DNA of 64,000 nucleotides from Iris pallida (Eukaryota; Streptophyta; Magnoliopsida; Asparagales; Iridaceae): the NCBI GenBank assembly GCA_029216955.1, contig JANAVB010007000.1, forward strand, positions 781,501 to 845,500, in the 5' to 3' direction. This document shows, one piece after another, positions 32,079 to 43,788 of the stretch. The position numbers and the translations under genes are program-made. The notes under the pieces are model-generated. The model worked only from the letters and a program-made list of their open reading frames with translations, did no database searches and was not told where the DNA came from. The first letter of the stretch is position 1. Every line of letters starts with the position of its first letter.

Positions 32079-32947
32079 GAGGGGCGACTAGCTCCACTTT
32101 GGCTCCTTTATTTAAAGAGCCTGCCATCCAGACACAAAGATTCGAGCATCCTGCTGCCTCGTCCTCAACAGGAGCAGCTGCGACTCCTGGGACTCTGGCA
32201 ATTAATCAGCAAGTTGTCCAATCGTTCACCAGATGCTTCTTTAAATCCTTAGGACCTCTAGTTCATAAGATGATAGACAAAGAGGGAGCTGATTTCTTTA
32301 TGGTTAGAAACCCAACTTCTCTCTTGGTAAGGGCTATAAGGGAGCAAGGAGACGAAGCTCAGGCCACTCTCCTTGACCATATATTGAATGAATTAGAAGT
32401 CTCCATAAAGAATTATAAGGAGCTTAAAAAGAAGGAAATAGAATCTCTAGTGCAGGTCGAGTTCGAACGAATGGCCCAGGCAGCTGATATAGAAAGGCTG
32501 AATCTTCAAAATCTTTTGGAGGCTTATTCCACAAAGTCTGCTGAATACAACTCCAAGCTAGAATCAGTAACGTTGATGGCTGAAAGAAAAGGACAAAGAA
32601 CTGATGAATTGAGAGCAGAGATTGCTCGTCTCCAGCAAGAGTTAGAAGATAAAACTGCTAATCATCAAGTTGTAATTGAACAATTCAATGCTTTGATTCA
32701 GGAGAGGGATGAGTACGAGGCAATTCATGGTGCAGAGATTACCCGCCGGACGGTAGCCATGCCCATTTTTAATGAAGAAACCAGGATGGAAGAGGCCATA
32801 AGGAGGGTGATATCCACTCATGAAGAACAGCTGCAGACTTTGAAGCAGCAGATTGACAATTTGATAATACCTCCTTCTTAATAGAACTTTTTGTATCTTT
32901 GTGTCTTTTGCCGTAGATGTGTTTTTGTAATACGTCGTATTTTGATT

Positions 32948-32953
32948 AATAAA
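32948..32953 (+). terminator. Poly(A) signal of the PMD-type gene
   Basis: AATAAA in TTAATAAAAGAC, 67 bases after the stop codon at 32881, preceded by T-rich sequence. Confidence 0.5.
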
Positions 32954-33179
32954 AGACATTTTGCTGTGGCTCCATTACTTGTTGCATATCTTATTTAGAT
33001 ATAAATAATAGAGATAGAAAATATATTCAGAGGTGCAAGACATGATATATTTCTTGATGATTTTGTAGAAAATAATTATATTCATTATATCTGCTCAGAG
33101 GTAATATAGACGTGGCAGAATATATTGAATATTATTATTTCAATTGACAACTTAATCGAAAACGACAAGTTGCTGATGT

Positions 33180-33560
33180 GGATGATGAATGATAATGAAT
33201 CGTCAATATATGATGAATGAACGGGAAAACCGTCAAGTGACGGAATGAACAGGCAAACCGTCAAAATGGATGATAATGAACGGATGAACCGTCAAGTGAT
33301 GATGAATGAACGGGTGAACCGTCAGATGATAATGAACGGATGAACCGTCAAGCGGTAATAAATGAACGGATGAACCGTCAGATGAAAAATAATAAACGGA
33401 TGAACCGTCAGGTGATAATGAATAGATGAACCGTCGGGTGGTAATAAATGAACGGATGAGCCGTTAAACGAAAATAATGAACGGATAAACCGTCGGGTGA
33501 TAATGAACGGATGAACCGTCAAGTGGTAATAAATGAACGGATGAACCGTCAGATAATGAA
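33180..33560 (+). repeat. ACGGATGAACCGT array of Tat-2
   Basis: About 12 units of 25-30 bases, typical unit AATGAACGGATGAACCGTCA. Each holds the imperfect dyad ACGG-ATGAA-CCGT. The array ends about 30 bases before the TATA box of the small antisense gene. Frames read across it are artefacts. 32954-33179 before it is AT-rich and featureless. Confidence 0.88.
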
Positions 33561-33592
33561 TGTGTCGCTTCATTATTTGAGGAACCTCTGCC

Positions 33593-33600
33593 TATAAATA
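33593..33600 (+). promoter_or_regulatory. TATA box of the small antisense gene, Tat-2
   Basis: TATAAATA, 48 bases before the ATG at 33648. The leader is shared with Tat-1. Confidence 0.65.
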
Positions 33601-33647
33601 TAATAAAAATCTGACAGGAACGAACACTTCTACTTTTCAACATAAAA

Positions 33648-33971
33648 ATGTCGTCTGGAGAAGCATCCAAGAAGGCTGAAATTGCCCCGAAGGTTCAAAA
33701 GGGCACTGAAGAATGCCCTGTCGATCCAGTTCAGCCAAAGAAAGCAGAAGCAGGCGAAGGTTCGTCTGCACCCAAGTCACCACGAGACATTCTGGACTTT
33801 CTGCTTGAACCAGGAAGGACTGAAGAAGAGGAAGCCATGAGGATGGCTGCTTGCAAGTTCCTCATGGGTTCCAGTAAGGAAGTTCTTGGCTCTTTTGCTG
33901 ACCGCATTTTCGAGAAGGACGGTAGTGGTCCGCGTCCAAATGTAGAGAAGGATGATAGTGACCTTCCTTAA
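33648..33971 (+). CDS. Small antisense ORF of Tat-2 (107 aa, acidic, unknown)
   Basis: Counterpart of the Tat-1 ORF at 17558-17878, starting MSSGEASKKAEIAPK and sharing DILDFLLEP, EEEEAMRMAACKFL and DGSGPRPN. It is intact while gag-pol of the same element has several frameshifts and stops. The stop codon is 86 bases from the pol stop on the other strand, so transcripts converge. No known domain, signal peptide or membrane segment is seen; the Glu-rich composition suggests a soluble protein. Selection for the protein is plausible but needs a substitution test. Confidence 0.75.
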   Translation: MSSGEASKKAEIAPKVQKGTEECPVDPVQPKKAEAGEGSSAPKSPRDILDFLLEPGRTEEEEAMRMAACKFLMGSSKEVLGSFADRIFEKDGSGPRPNVEKDDSDLP

Positions 33972-34057
33972 TATCATGTACTATCATTCATGATGAAATA
34001 AAATTTGAATTTTATTTATGAACTTGAACTTGTCTGATGATTTACAAGTATTTACAT

Positions 34058-36032
34058 TCATACATAATACTTCTTAAGGAACTTGCCATTGATAGGCATC
34101 ATAGCAATTCGACCGTCTAGCTCTGAGAGTTGATAGGCTCCATTTGAGAAGACTTTGTTTACAACATAGGGACCTTCCCACTTCGCATCGAATTTGCCTT
34201 TGCTCATATGAGTCATAGTCATAGGACGTCTGACCGTTAGAACAAGTTCTCCTTGCTGAAAGGTTTTGACTTTAACTTTGCGGTTGAAAGTCTTCGAGAT
34301 GCGGGCTTGGTATAACTCAATCCATTAATCGCTTCTCATCAAGTGCTTCTAATTTTTGAAGTCGAAGAAGATCGTTATTCTCTGTAGTAAGCTCGTTAGC
34401 AATAGCAATCCTTAAAGAAGGAATTTGCAGTTCCAGAGGAAGAACAGCTTCACAGCCATACACCAGAGAAAAAGGTGTAAAGCCTGTAGGATTGCGGATC
34501 GTAGTTCGGTAGGCCCAAAGAAATTTACCAAGTTTCTCGCTCCAGTTTTGTTTGTTAGTAGATACAAACTTCTTGAGGAGTTTAATGATGGTTTTGTTAA
34601 AGGCTTCAGCTAAACCATTAGCGGCAGGGTTGTATGCTGTCGAGGCGACATTGTTAATCCGATGATCATCGCAGAATCTGGTAAATTTCTGGCTGATGAA
34701 TTGAGGTCCATTGTCATGGATGATTCTTCGAGGTACACCAAATCTATAGATGACGTGGTGTTTAATGAAGTTGATAACGCTACTGGTCTTGACTTCAGCC
34801 AGTGGTATAGCTTCAGCCCACTTGGAGAAATAGTCTGTTATTGCCAGTATGAATCGATGTCCTCTAGAAGAAGGAGGATTGTTGGGACCTATGACATCCA
34901 TGTCCCAAGCTTTAAAAGGCCAGGAAGCAGCAGTCGGATGAAGGAATTCTGATGGTTGATGAATGAAGTCTGCATGGATTTGACAAGCACGATATTTTCT
35001 TGCATATTCAATGGCATCTGATACCATAGAAGGCCAACAGTAACCCATGCGTCGAATACGATCCTGTAGTTTAGGACCGGGTTGATGTGCTCCACAGACA
35101 ACATCGTGAGCTTCACGCAATACTTGTTTGGCTTCATCACCAGCAAGACAGCGCAGGAGAAGACCGTCATAAGTTCGTCGATAGAGGGTCATGGTAGTTT
35201 GATTGTAGTAGAATCGGAGAGATCGTCGACGAATACTCGTAGCCTCCTTAGGATCTTCAGGGAGTATGTCATGAACCACGAAGTCGATAAAAGGAGTTCT
35301 CCAATCTTCATCGATAACATTGACTTCAGCAAACTTGCTGAATTCAATATTACGATTGTTTTCGATGCAGAACAATTCTCGATTGGAGATAACCACCACC
35401 TGCTGTCTTTTGATAGGGATGGCTAAGACAGCTACAAAATTGGCCAAAGCATCTGCTTCGGTATTACAAGCTCGTCGCACATAGTCTATGAAGAAAGCTT
35501 TGAATGATGTAGCTATGTTGATTGCTGCTTCATGATAAGGTACCAGATCTTGATGACGGACTTCATAGGTTCCTCTAACCTGATTAACAACCAGCTTAGA
35601 ATCACCGTAGACTTCGAGATATTCAACGTTCAGTTGTTTAGCTAACTGAAGGCCGATGAGTAAAGCATTGTACTCTACTACATTATTGGAGCAGGGTTCA
35701 TCTAGAGAGTAGGCTCTTTGGATGGTTGATCCGTCTGGAGAAACGAGAACAACCCCAACACCTGCTATAATGGCACCATTTGGTCCAATTCTGGATGCAC
35801 CATCAACAAATAGACGCCAGGTTAGAAATTCTTCAGAGATTACGTTGACTTCCAATGTCTTGTCTGGAATTTCGTCATAAAGCTTGGATGTTTCTGGCAC
35901 AGGATGAGCTGCTAAGAAATCTGCCAGCGCTTGACCTTTGACAGACTTTTGTGGAACATACACCATGTCATATTGAGCTAGCAGGATTGTCCATGTGGCT
36001 AGCCGAGAATTGAGTGTGCCGGGCTTCTTCAT
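34058..36032 (-). pseudogene. Archaeal-type RNase H and integrase of Tat-2, broken
   Basis: Holds WRLFVDGASRIGPNG, EYNALLIGLQLAKQ and GDSKLVVNQV of the second RNase H, then the HHCC finger (ending YRACQIHAD) and integrase residues in DMDVIGP, HDNGPQF and GLAEAFN. Integrase Cys and Asp motifs are mostly kept. A small deletion near 34320 shifts the frame before the C-terminus, whose remnant (GKFLKKYYV) ends at the TGA 34058-34060. A disruption at about 36045-36075 separates it from the preceding RNase H. Confidence 0.88.
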
Positions 36033-36074
36033 AAGTACCCGAAGAGGATTAACTCGGGATATGACATGAATAGT

Positions 36075-36650
36075 TTATCCAATGATGTAATGCCTTGTCT
36101 TCTGCACAACGAACATGAGAACCAGGCATTCTTTCTCTACTGGACTATAACGGTGTTCAGCACCAATAATAGTACGACTGAGATAATATATGGCCTGTTC
36201 ATGACCTTCTTTATTCTTTTGGGCAAGTAAAGCACCCAATGAATGGTCTATCGCACGGACATGCATCAAGAATGGAATGCCAAAGATAGGTGGCACCAAG
36301 ACTGGTGGGTTCATAAGATATCGCTTGACGTCGTCGAATGCTTGTTGACACTCTTCAGTCCAAACGAAAGATACACCTTTCTTCATTAACTGAGTGAATG
36401 GTCTGCAGCGTCCAGACAAATTCGAAATGAATCTCCTGATGTACGCAAGTCGACCTTGGAATCCTCGTAGCTCTTTTAGGTTGCGTGGAGGACGCATCTC
36501 TTGAATGGCTTTGATCTTCTCGGGATCCATGTGTATACCCTTAGAGGTAATAACGAAGCCGAGAAATTTGCCACTAGAGACACCCAAGAATGACTTGGTG
36601 GGATTCATTTTGAGTTGATGTTGACGCATGAGATTGAAGATAGTTCTCAA
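36075..36650 (-). pseudogene. RT thumb and RNase H segment of Tat-2
   Basis: Covers RTIFNLMRQHQLKMNPTK, GFQGRLAYIRRFISN, and RNase H with HSLGALLAQKNKEGHEQ and HRYSPVEKECLVLMF. It overlaps the preceding RT piece in another frame because of an insertion in a T run near 36668. Confidence 0.85.
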
Positions 36651-37671
36651 ATCTTGGATGTGATCTTTTTTTTAGACGACTTTTAACAGCGATATCGTCA
36701 ACATAGCACTCGACAGTCTTGCAGAGATGATCTTTGAAGATGGTACTCATAGCCCGTTGGTAGGTTGCACCAGCGTTCTTGAGACCAAATAGCATCACTG
36801 TATAGCAATAGACACCACGAGGAGTGCGGAAAGAGGTATGTTTTTCATCTTCAAGATTCATCTTGATCTGATTATATCCAGAGAATCCATCCATAAAAGA
36901 TATTCGCTCAAACCCACAGGTATTGTCAAGCATGACATCCGAGATAGGGAGAGGAAATTCATCTTTTGGACATGCTTCATTAAGATCCCGAAAATCGATA
37001 CATACTCGAACTTTGCCGATTTTCTTTAAAACTGGAATAACGTTGGCCACCCAGTCAGGATGTTGTTCTTCTCGAATAAAGCCACAAGCAATGAGCTTCT
37101 TGACTTCATCATCGATCGCGTCCATCATTTCTGGTTTGAAATGCCGTTGTTGCTGCTTAACTGGTTTTGCATTGGGCAAAATGTTTAGTTTGTGCGTAGC
37201 AATCTTGGGATCTAAACCTGGCATGTCTTCATAACTCCAGGCAAAGATATCGATATATTCTTTAATAAGAAGAATCAACTCTTGTTTGTCTGTTTCTGGA
37301 AGATTCTTGCTGAAGAAGATTGGACGAGGTGACCCGCTTTTCCCTACATCAACTTGAACTAATTGATCTTCAGTAGGAGGTTCTCGTTGTTCAAAGCGAA
37401 GTACCCATTGATTATCCATATGTTGAGCCCAAGGATTTGTTTCAGGATTTTCTTCAACATCCTCGTCATAGCTTTCTGGAAGTTCGACGGAGACCATGTT
37501 AGAGGATACGATCAGCCGATGGACTTCACCGATGCTGGTGTCAAAATCCCAAGATCTGGAATCAGAAGAATTAGAACGTTCTTCACTGTCGGAGTCAGAG
37601 ACTGCTGGGGATAAAATCGGAAGGAAAGCATATCCGAGACCTTTCTTAGTCCTGCTGTAGTACATTTCTGA
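36574..37671 (-). pseudogene. Reverse transcriptase segment of Tat-2
   Basis: Contains KVRVCIDFRDLNEACPKD, SFMDGFSGYNQIKM, MLFGLKNAG (the usual MPFG is altered to MLFG) and the catalytic ECYVDDIAVKSR. A TGA near 37670 (GGA in Tat-1) cuts it from the Gag-protease segment, and a frameshift in a T run ends it near 36668. Confidence 0.88.
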
Positions 37672-37674
37672 CTT

Positions 37675-40600
37675 TCATTTCGGAACAGTCGTACGAATAG
37701 GAGTTCGTCTACCTTTACCATAATTGAGACCACTTTTGAAGTCATAGCCCATTTTTCGGATGATATCTTTGGATTGTTGACTGTAACGACGGAGCTGGAG
37801 ACGTCCTGTATCGTTAAGTTTGCTGTCATCCGTATAGCTGAATTGTTGTTCCGGTCCTTTACTAAAAAGTATTGGACTTTCGCCTTTTTTTCTAGAAGGG
37901 ACAATACGATAAGAATCATCTGGATCTTCAAATGAGACTTCTGTTTGAAAAGATTGTAAAACTTCTATTGTAATTGATTGAAAGCTATCTAACATATCCA
38001 AATAGCATTTAGTATGATAAATAACATCAGTATACTGGAAAGTAGATGATTTTTTATTGATCTGTACATTTGTATTTACAACAGGACCTTTAGCCTTAGC
38101 AGGCTTGGTCAGATTGATTACAAGAGGGCGAGAAGAAGAACGTGGAGGTGGCTTGTTACGACGGAGGTCGATAACAAGTGGCTCAGAAGAAGTGAGCTGC
38201 TTTTTATCCTTGTTACGACGTAAGTCGATAACAAGTGTCTCAGAAGAGGTGAGCTCCCTTTGATTTTGATCAGCATCAACTGACTTCTTTTGGACTGGCA
38301 AGTGAATAGTCAGTGGCTTAGAAGACTGAGGATGAGAAACTCGCCCTTTGACAGGTATGATAAGAGTGTCTTTAGGCACTACTTCTTGTTCTTCTTCAGT
38401 GTCTAAGGCTAACACAACCTTCATGAATTCATCCTTGTACATCCGAGCGTCGTTGCAGTATACTTCAACACCTTTGAAGGGATAGAGATCGGCAACCTCC
38501 TTTTGGACCTCTCCTTTATCATCAACATATTTGAAACATTGATGAAGAGTTGATGGAACAATATTGTGCTCATGTAGGAATGGTCTTCCCAGTAAAGCAT
38601 TGTAAGAACAACCATGATTGTCAATGATATAGAAAGTTGCCTTTGTGCGAAGATTGCCTATTTGGAATTTTAAGCGAATCTTGTCCAAAGGTTCTCTTCT
38701 TCCCTGATTGAATCCAAGGATGGTGGTGATTGTACTGGAGAGACTATGTACAGGGATTTTTAGAGCATCGAGCATTGTCTTTGGCATAATACTGAGAGCA
38801 GATCCTGGATCTATCAGGATACGATCAACTTTCATCGATTCGACATACCCTGTATAGTAGAGAGGACGATCATGCCTATTGTCTTCAAGTAGCATATCAT
38901 CTTGAGTGAAAGTAATGTTCGGAATTAGCTCCAGGACACTATGACAATGAAGACAAGAGACAGGCTCTGCTTTTGGCTTCTTGAGAAGGGCTAGACAAGT
39001 CTCAGCTTGCATGAGAGCTTCACTTAGAGTTTCTCGTGTCTCTTTGGAAAGACGTAAAAGCTCAAAGATAGACAGCCTTGCTAGTGTATTGGCTAATTGA
39101 GCCAATATATCAAAGTTGTAAGGCTTTTCAAGTCCTGTAGGGGATGATTTCTTCAAGGGCTTATCAAATCGGACTTGTTGCTTGCCTTTGTCAGCAACCA
39201 CTGGCTTGGAAGAAATAGGTACTACAATCGGTGAGAATGTAGAAGGGATCTCTTCAATAGAAGTAGGTTGTGCTAAAACAGGTTCAGAAGAAGAGGCAGG
39301 ATTCTCTTGAACTTCAGGGTAATCTTTCAAATAAGCTTTCCCTGATCTGGTGCCCAATAGGATTTCCTCATCAACTATGGGATCAAAAGACACCATGTTG
39401 CAAATCTTTGTCTTGCCTTTGGAACGATCTTTCTTCTTAGAAGAAGAGGAAGCCTCAAATTCTGAAGCAAGATCGGGATGGATCCACAAAACCTCGCCAT
39501 TGTCAAGAGACAAAGGAACAAGACCTTCATTTTGTGGAGAAGGGAGATTTTCAATCTTGAGAACAGCCTTTGGAATGGAAATGACACCATGTTGGATCAT
39601 CTGCGGGGGAAAGTTACCGAACTGGATCGAAACCATGTTGGTGGTAACAGTCTTCTCATCTTGCTGAAGAGTGACAATGCCAGCATTGACAAGCTCTTGA
39701 ATTTTACCCTTGAGCACATAACATGCTCTAGTAGGATGTTCAATGAATCGGTGGTAGACACAATACTTAGGATGATCGGTCTTACCGACTTCATCAGGTT
39801 TCTTTGGGTTTGGAAGCTTGATCTTGTTACTTTTGAGTAAGCAATCGAAGATGCTTGCAGTGTCATTCTCGTCAAAGGAATATTCGACCTTAGGACGAGG
39901 TTCCCTCAGTTGAGGTGCAGGAGGAGTAGAAGTAGACGTAGGCGGAGCTACGTTGACAGCCAAGGACTCTTTGCTCTTCAGGTTAATGTTCAGAGTCTCC
40001 TTTTTCTTGTGGTTGTTCTGACGATTACCGCTGCCTGATGTTTGATGTTCGTCCCGATCTGGATTAGACATTTGTACTCCCAGCTGTTTAAATTTCTCAG
40101 CACTCACTTCAGCTGCTTTGGCATTGACAATGAAAGATGGCCAATCTTGGAACTGAGTTGAACCTGTCCACATGCTGATGATAGGCAAGAGATTTGCCTT
40201 GCAAGTGTCTATGGTAACAGCAGCAGGAGTCCCTGGAGGCATCTTCAAGGCTTCTCGGCGGAACCGTTCGATGAAACTCTCAGCAGTTTTATTTTGTCTC
40301 TGTTTGATTTTATTGAGGGCAGACATAGTCATGTCATTGAATCCCTGATAGAATTGTTCCAGAAAGATTTGCTTGAGACCTGAAAAAGAAGTAATACAAC
40401 CATCGGGCAAACTTCTGTACCAGTCGTATGCTACACCGGCTAAACAACCGACGAACACTCTGGTAAGAAGAGCGTCATTTGGTTGGAGTTGGACAGTCAT
40501 TACCTCGAAATGATTGATGAACTGGCTTGGTGAGGTACTGCCGTCGAAGAGAGAGATTGTTGGGATTTTATATTTGGGAGGAAATGGGACTTCCTTCCAT

Positions 40601-40845
40601 TCAACTGGGTATGGCTGCTTAATTCCCAACCTTTGCAAGTTGTCCTTCTCTTTGAAGGCTTCGAACTGAGTTTGCAAGAGTTTGACAGCTTCATTGGCGT
40701 CTTCGGTTGATGAAGAAGGAGCCGGTTGAGTCAGAGTGGTAGGAGGAGGAACAGCATTATAAGCACTACCCCCAGTCCCTGACTGACTGGGTGTAGTTTG
40801 AACTTGTACTTGTACAGGAGGTATTTGAGGAGATACTACCCCCAA
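37675..40845 (-). pseudogene. Gag and protease segment of Tat-2 (1,056 codons)
   Basis: Longest open piece of the broken polyprotein. Gag core with LFDGSTSPSQFINHFEVM and YDWYRSLPDGCITSF, the knuckle-like CVYHRFIEHPTRAC, protease LIDPGSALSIM, and two LVIDLRRNK-type repeats where Tat-1 has three. It is about 90% alike to Tat-1 by eye. No start codon belongs here; it is an internal part of the polyprotein. Confidence 0.88.
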
Positions 40846-40886
40846 CCCAACATTGACAGGTACCGATAATGCTATGATTTCTGGAC

Positions 40887-42875
40887 TTACAGCAGGTACA
40901 GTCGGGTTGTGGCATGTTGTGCCACAATGATGGAATGCTTATTAGCGACCATTTCAGCCATGGTCTTCAGCTTGTCCTCTAATACAGCTATACGCTGTTC
41001 TTGATTTACAGAAGTTGAAGCATCTGGATCTTCATTGACAAAATAAGCTGTCACTTCTCTTGGTACAGTGGAGGACACTGTCTGTTCAAAGCTTTCGCTG
41101 TATGTATCATAGTCAGAGAAAGAGTCGTCTTCTGACTGAGAAGTAGGAAGATAACCCGAAGGATCTTGAAGAAGATTCCTTTGACCGATTGTATCTCGGC
41201 TTCGGGAACGGGTATGTTGAAATACTCCTTCAGATGATTCTTGGAGTAGATCTAGATACCGTTGGCTTGGCTTGCGAGGTTTGCCGTGCTTGGAGCATTT
41301 TCTACCCCCAATGTCTCGGGAAGTCATGTTGACAGAAGCGTACAACGCTTCTTCATCCTCCGACATCAGTTCAGAATTTGCAAAAGTCAAACGATCGAAG
41401 ACAGATCGCTTTGTTGTTTGACAACAACATTGAATGATGACTTTATGATTGCAATGATGATCAGATGATTGAACTGAAGGTGTTGAGGAATTATCTCATT
41501 TTTGCCTGAGATGTTCTCGGAGATCGGAAACCATACCGGGACGGGAAAAGGTTCTGGAAATATGTTCTTTAACAACAGTAGGAACATGGTTCCGATTCTT
41601 CAAATGTTTAGTCCCCTGTGTGTACAATAAAGTGCTCACCTCATTGGCGTAGGTGTCAGGATTTTTGCTCCTGGAAGTTTGTCTTTGAGGTTTGACCTTC
41701 GGCATTGGCTGTTTGCATTTTGCCGAAGTTGGCCTGTTAAGATATGTTCTGAGGTCTGCAAATTCACCCCCAGGGGTTTCTGTTTGAGACACCAACAGTT
41801 TTCCCTGTTTGGAACGGGATATCTTGAAAGTTGGAAGGTCTTGGAATTCAGCTACCGGGGTAGGCAGAATACCTCTTTGATCAGTACAAGTTCCCTTGTC
41901 ATAAAGGAAAGAAGAATCCTTGTTTGAAGGAGTTCTTGTACTGACTGGTGTCGAAGCACGTTCAATTTGATCTTCTTCGGTAAAGACCGAGGAAGACCGA
42001 AAAAAGACCAAAGGGCCTTTTCCTTTATTTTGTGAAGAAGGGTTAGCTAAAGAGCGTTTCCCTTTGTTCTCTTCTAGGTCATGAGACAAAGAAGTATGAG
42101 AAAAGACCAACGGGCCTTTTCCTTTGATCAGGGGAGGAAGAGAAATAGCCAAAGGACTACCCCCAGTGATTTGTTCTGGAACAGCAGAATGCTTAGGAAG
42201 AGGAACTGAGTTTTTCCCTTTGTTATTAGAAGAAGAAGATTCAGCCAAAGGGCTATTATTCTTGAATTGCGCAGGGATAGTTTGCGCATGGGTGGATGGC
42301 GCACTGGCCACTTGCGCATGAGAAACTCTGGCAGAGGGTGCACTGGTTTTAACCACAGATGTTGTGGTTTGTGCATCAGGAGTTCTTGCTTCAGAGTGCT
42401 TGGGATGCACTCTGGTTACTGGAATGTTGGTTTATGCAGGAAAAGCTACTGCCAACTGTGCCAGTGTCATAGGAGTCTTATATTTTGACAAGGCAGCATA
42501 TGAAGTGGCCTGTGCAACAATTGCAACAGACTGTACAGCAGTGGTTGAGACAGATTGTGCAACAGTGGTTGAGACAGACTGTGCAGCAGTTGGTACAGCA
42601 GATTGTGCACTAGTCTGGCTAGCAGACTGCGCAGTAGTCTTGGTGGCAACACTGCCACATTGTGCAGCAGTCTTGGAGACCCATACTGAGCGCACTTTGC
42701 TCTTGGCAGAAGTGGCTGCAGTACGGGGAGTGGTTTTTGAGTTGAGCATCGCCTCGTAGGCTGTCTGGTTGACTTTAACAACCAGTGTCTTCTGCGTCTT
42801 CCCGATAGACGCTACGTCACATTGAGTTGCTACTTCCTCGTCGGAGGAGAAAGTTTTCCCCAGCAGAGTCGCCAT
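40887..42875 (-). pseudogene. N-terminal extension of the Tat-2 polyprotein, three pieces
   Basis: Starts at the ATG 42875, two bases from the LTR and overlapping the primer site, as in Tat-1 (MATLLGKTFSSDEE). Stops interrupt it near 42430 (TAA where Tat-1 has CAA) and near 41495 (TGA where Tat-1 has TGG); a frameshift near 40886 separates it from Gag. The Ala/Gln/Ser-rich part is shorter and its TGCGCA words are mostly changed to TGTGCA. The extension has no recognisable domain. Confidence 0.85.
42857..42874 (-). promoter_or_regulatory. Primer-binding site of Tat-2
   Basis: Minus-strand TGGCGACTCTGCTGGGGA, three bases inside the 5' LTR, overlapping the start codon as in Tat-1 and differing from it at one base. 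Confidence 0.75.
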
Positions 42876-42877
42876 TT

Positions 42878-43788
42878 TGTTTACAAAAACAAAAGTGTAG
42901 AACTTTATTGATACAAACTATGTAATAAGATTACAAGAATTCTGGAAAAATTACAACTGTAGGAATCCAATCTAGATGACGATTGCTTTATCCCTTGGAC
43001 GATGTGAACTTTGAAGACGGAGCCTTTGAAGTTGAAAACAACTCTGGAAACTGAAGGCAAAAGCCTCGGAAGTTGAAGGCAAAAGCCTCGGAAGAATGCA
43101 GTAGCACTTAGGCAAGAACTCCTGGACTCTCTGATCTCTGATCTCTGATGCTTGATCCCCTTGAATGGAGACTTAAAACTCTATTTATAGAGTTCTGGAG
43201 GTAAGTAACTTTTAGTTATTCTGAACTGCGTATGATGGATTGTGCAGCAATTGGATGGCGCAACAGTGGACTACGTAAGCAGTTATTGGATCATGGGCCA
43301 ACTGCCTTGGACACATGGCATCATTTGATTGAAATGTGCATGATCGTTCATAGACAGTTGCCACGTAATGAGCAATCGATGGCATGAATGCCACGTGTAC
43401 TTTATCAGTTGTGTTGATAGAGCACACAATTTTGAATTGTGCTGACATTGGATTACGCCAACCTAGACCGTGCAGGCTTCGGTTTGCGCAGGATTAGACT
43501 GCACAGGAAATGGATCGCGCTGCCAGCTGTCAGCCATCCTCGAGCGCTGTGCGGCACAATAAAAGAACAGTCTCCTCGTCCTTCGTGCTGTCAGCTGTCA
43601 GGAAGATTTGATTGTGTCAGGTAATGATGACTTTTGCCATGTCAGCTTGCGCAGTTGGGAGTGTGCGCAATCCAGTATGCGCAATCTGAAGCGTGCGCAA
43701 TCTGATGTCTGCGCAATTTATTTGAAAGTTGTATTTCTTGATTTTCTGACTTTGTTGATAAGTGCAACTTGATTTTTTAGGACCTACA
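42878..43788 (-). repeat. 5' LTR of Tat-2
   Basis: Plus-orientation TGTTTACAAAAA to AGGACCTACA, 911 bp; followed by the CGTAC duplication. Many differences from the 3' LTR at 27072-27981, mostly transitions. Confidence 0.92.

Larger units (their letters stand above)
28251..32881 (+). pseudogene. Antisense plant-mobile-domain (PMD)-type gene carried by Tat-2, four exons, two in-frame stops
   Basis: The model has exons 28251-28362, 28753-31731, 31821-31994 and 32079-32881. All three introns start GT, end AG and are in phase 1; the exons total 4,068 bases, 1,356 codons. Residues 1-37 are basic (MAPRRSSAAAKG). About residues 280-720 resemble the plant mobile domain: NSHLFLALTERY (about 285), TGTFMTPGGEIGFALHEM, YWLRRFVVPG (about 466). 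A basic cluster AKKRRRE (about 785) suggests nuclear import; an acidic Ser/Glu/Asp stretch follows (about 940-1030); residues about 1185-1345 form a predicted coiled coil. In-frame TAG (31299-31301) and TAA (31533-31535) interrupt exon 2, yet the frame stays protein-like beyond them, so this copy is probably dead or shortened to about 885 residues. Host PMD proteins (MAIN, MAIL1) act in nuclear gene expression and silencing; a function here is not known. Confidence 0.75.
27072..43788 (-). mobile_element. Tat-2: Tat-lineage retrotransposon with antisense accessory genes
   Basis: A 16.7-kb minus-strand relative of Tat-1 with LTRs of 910 and 911 bp, TG...CA ends and a CGTAC duplication (27067-27071 and 43789-43793). 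The LTRs differ at many positions, so it is older than Tat-1, and its gag-pol is broken at about six places. Between the pol stop (34058) and the 3' LTR (27981) lie about 6 kb holding two genes on the opposite strand: a spliced PMD-type gene and a small acidic ORF, with a repeat array between them. Confidence 0.93.
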
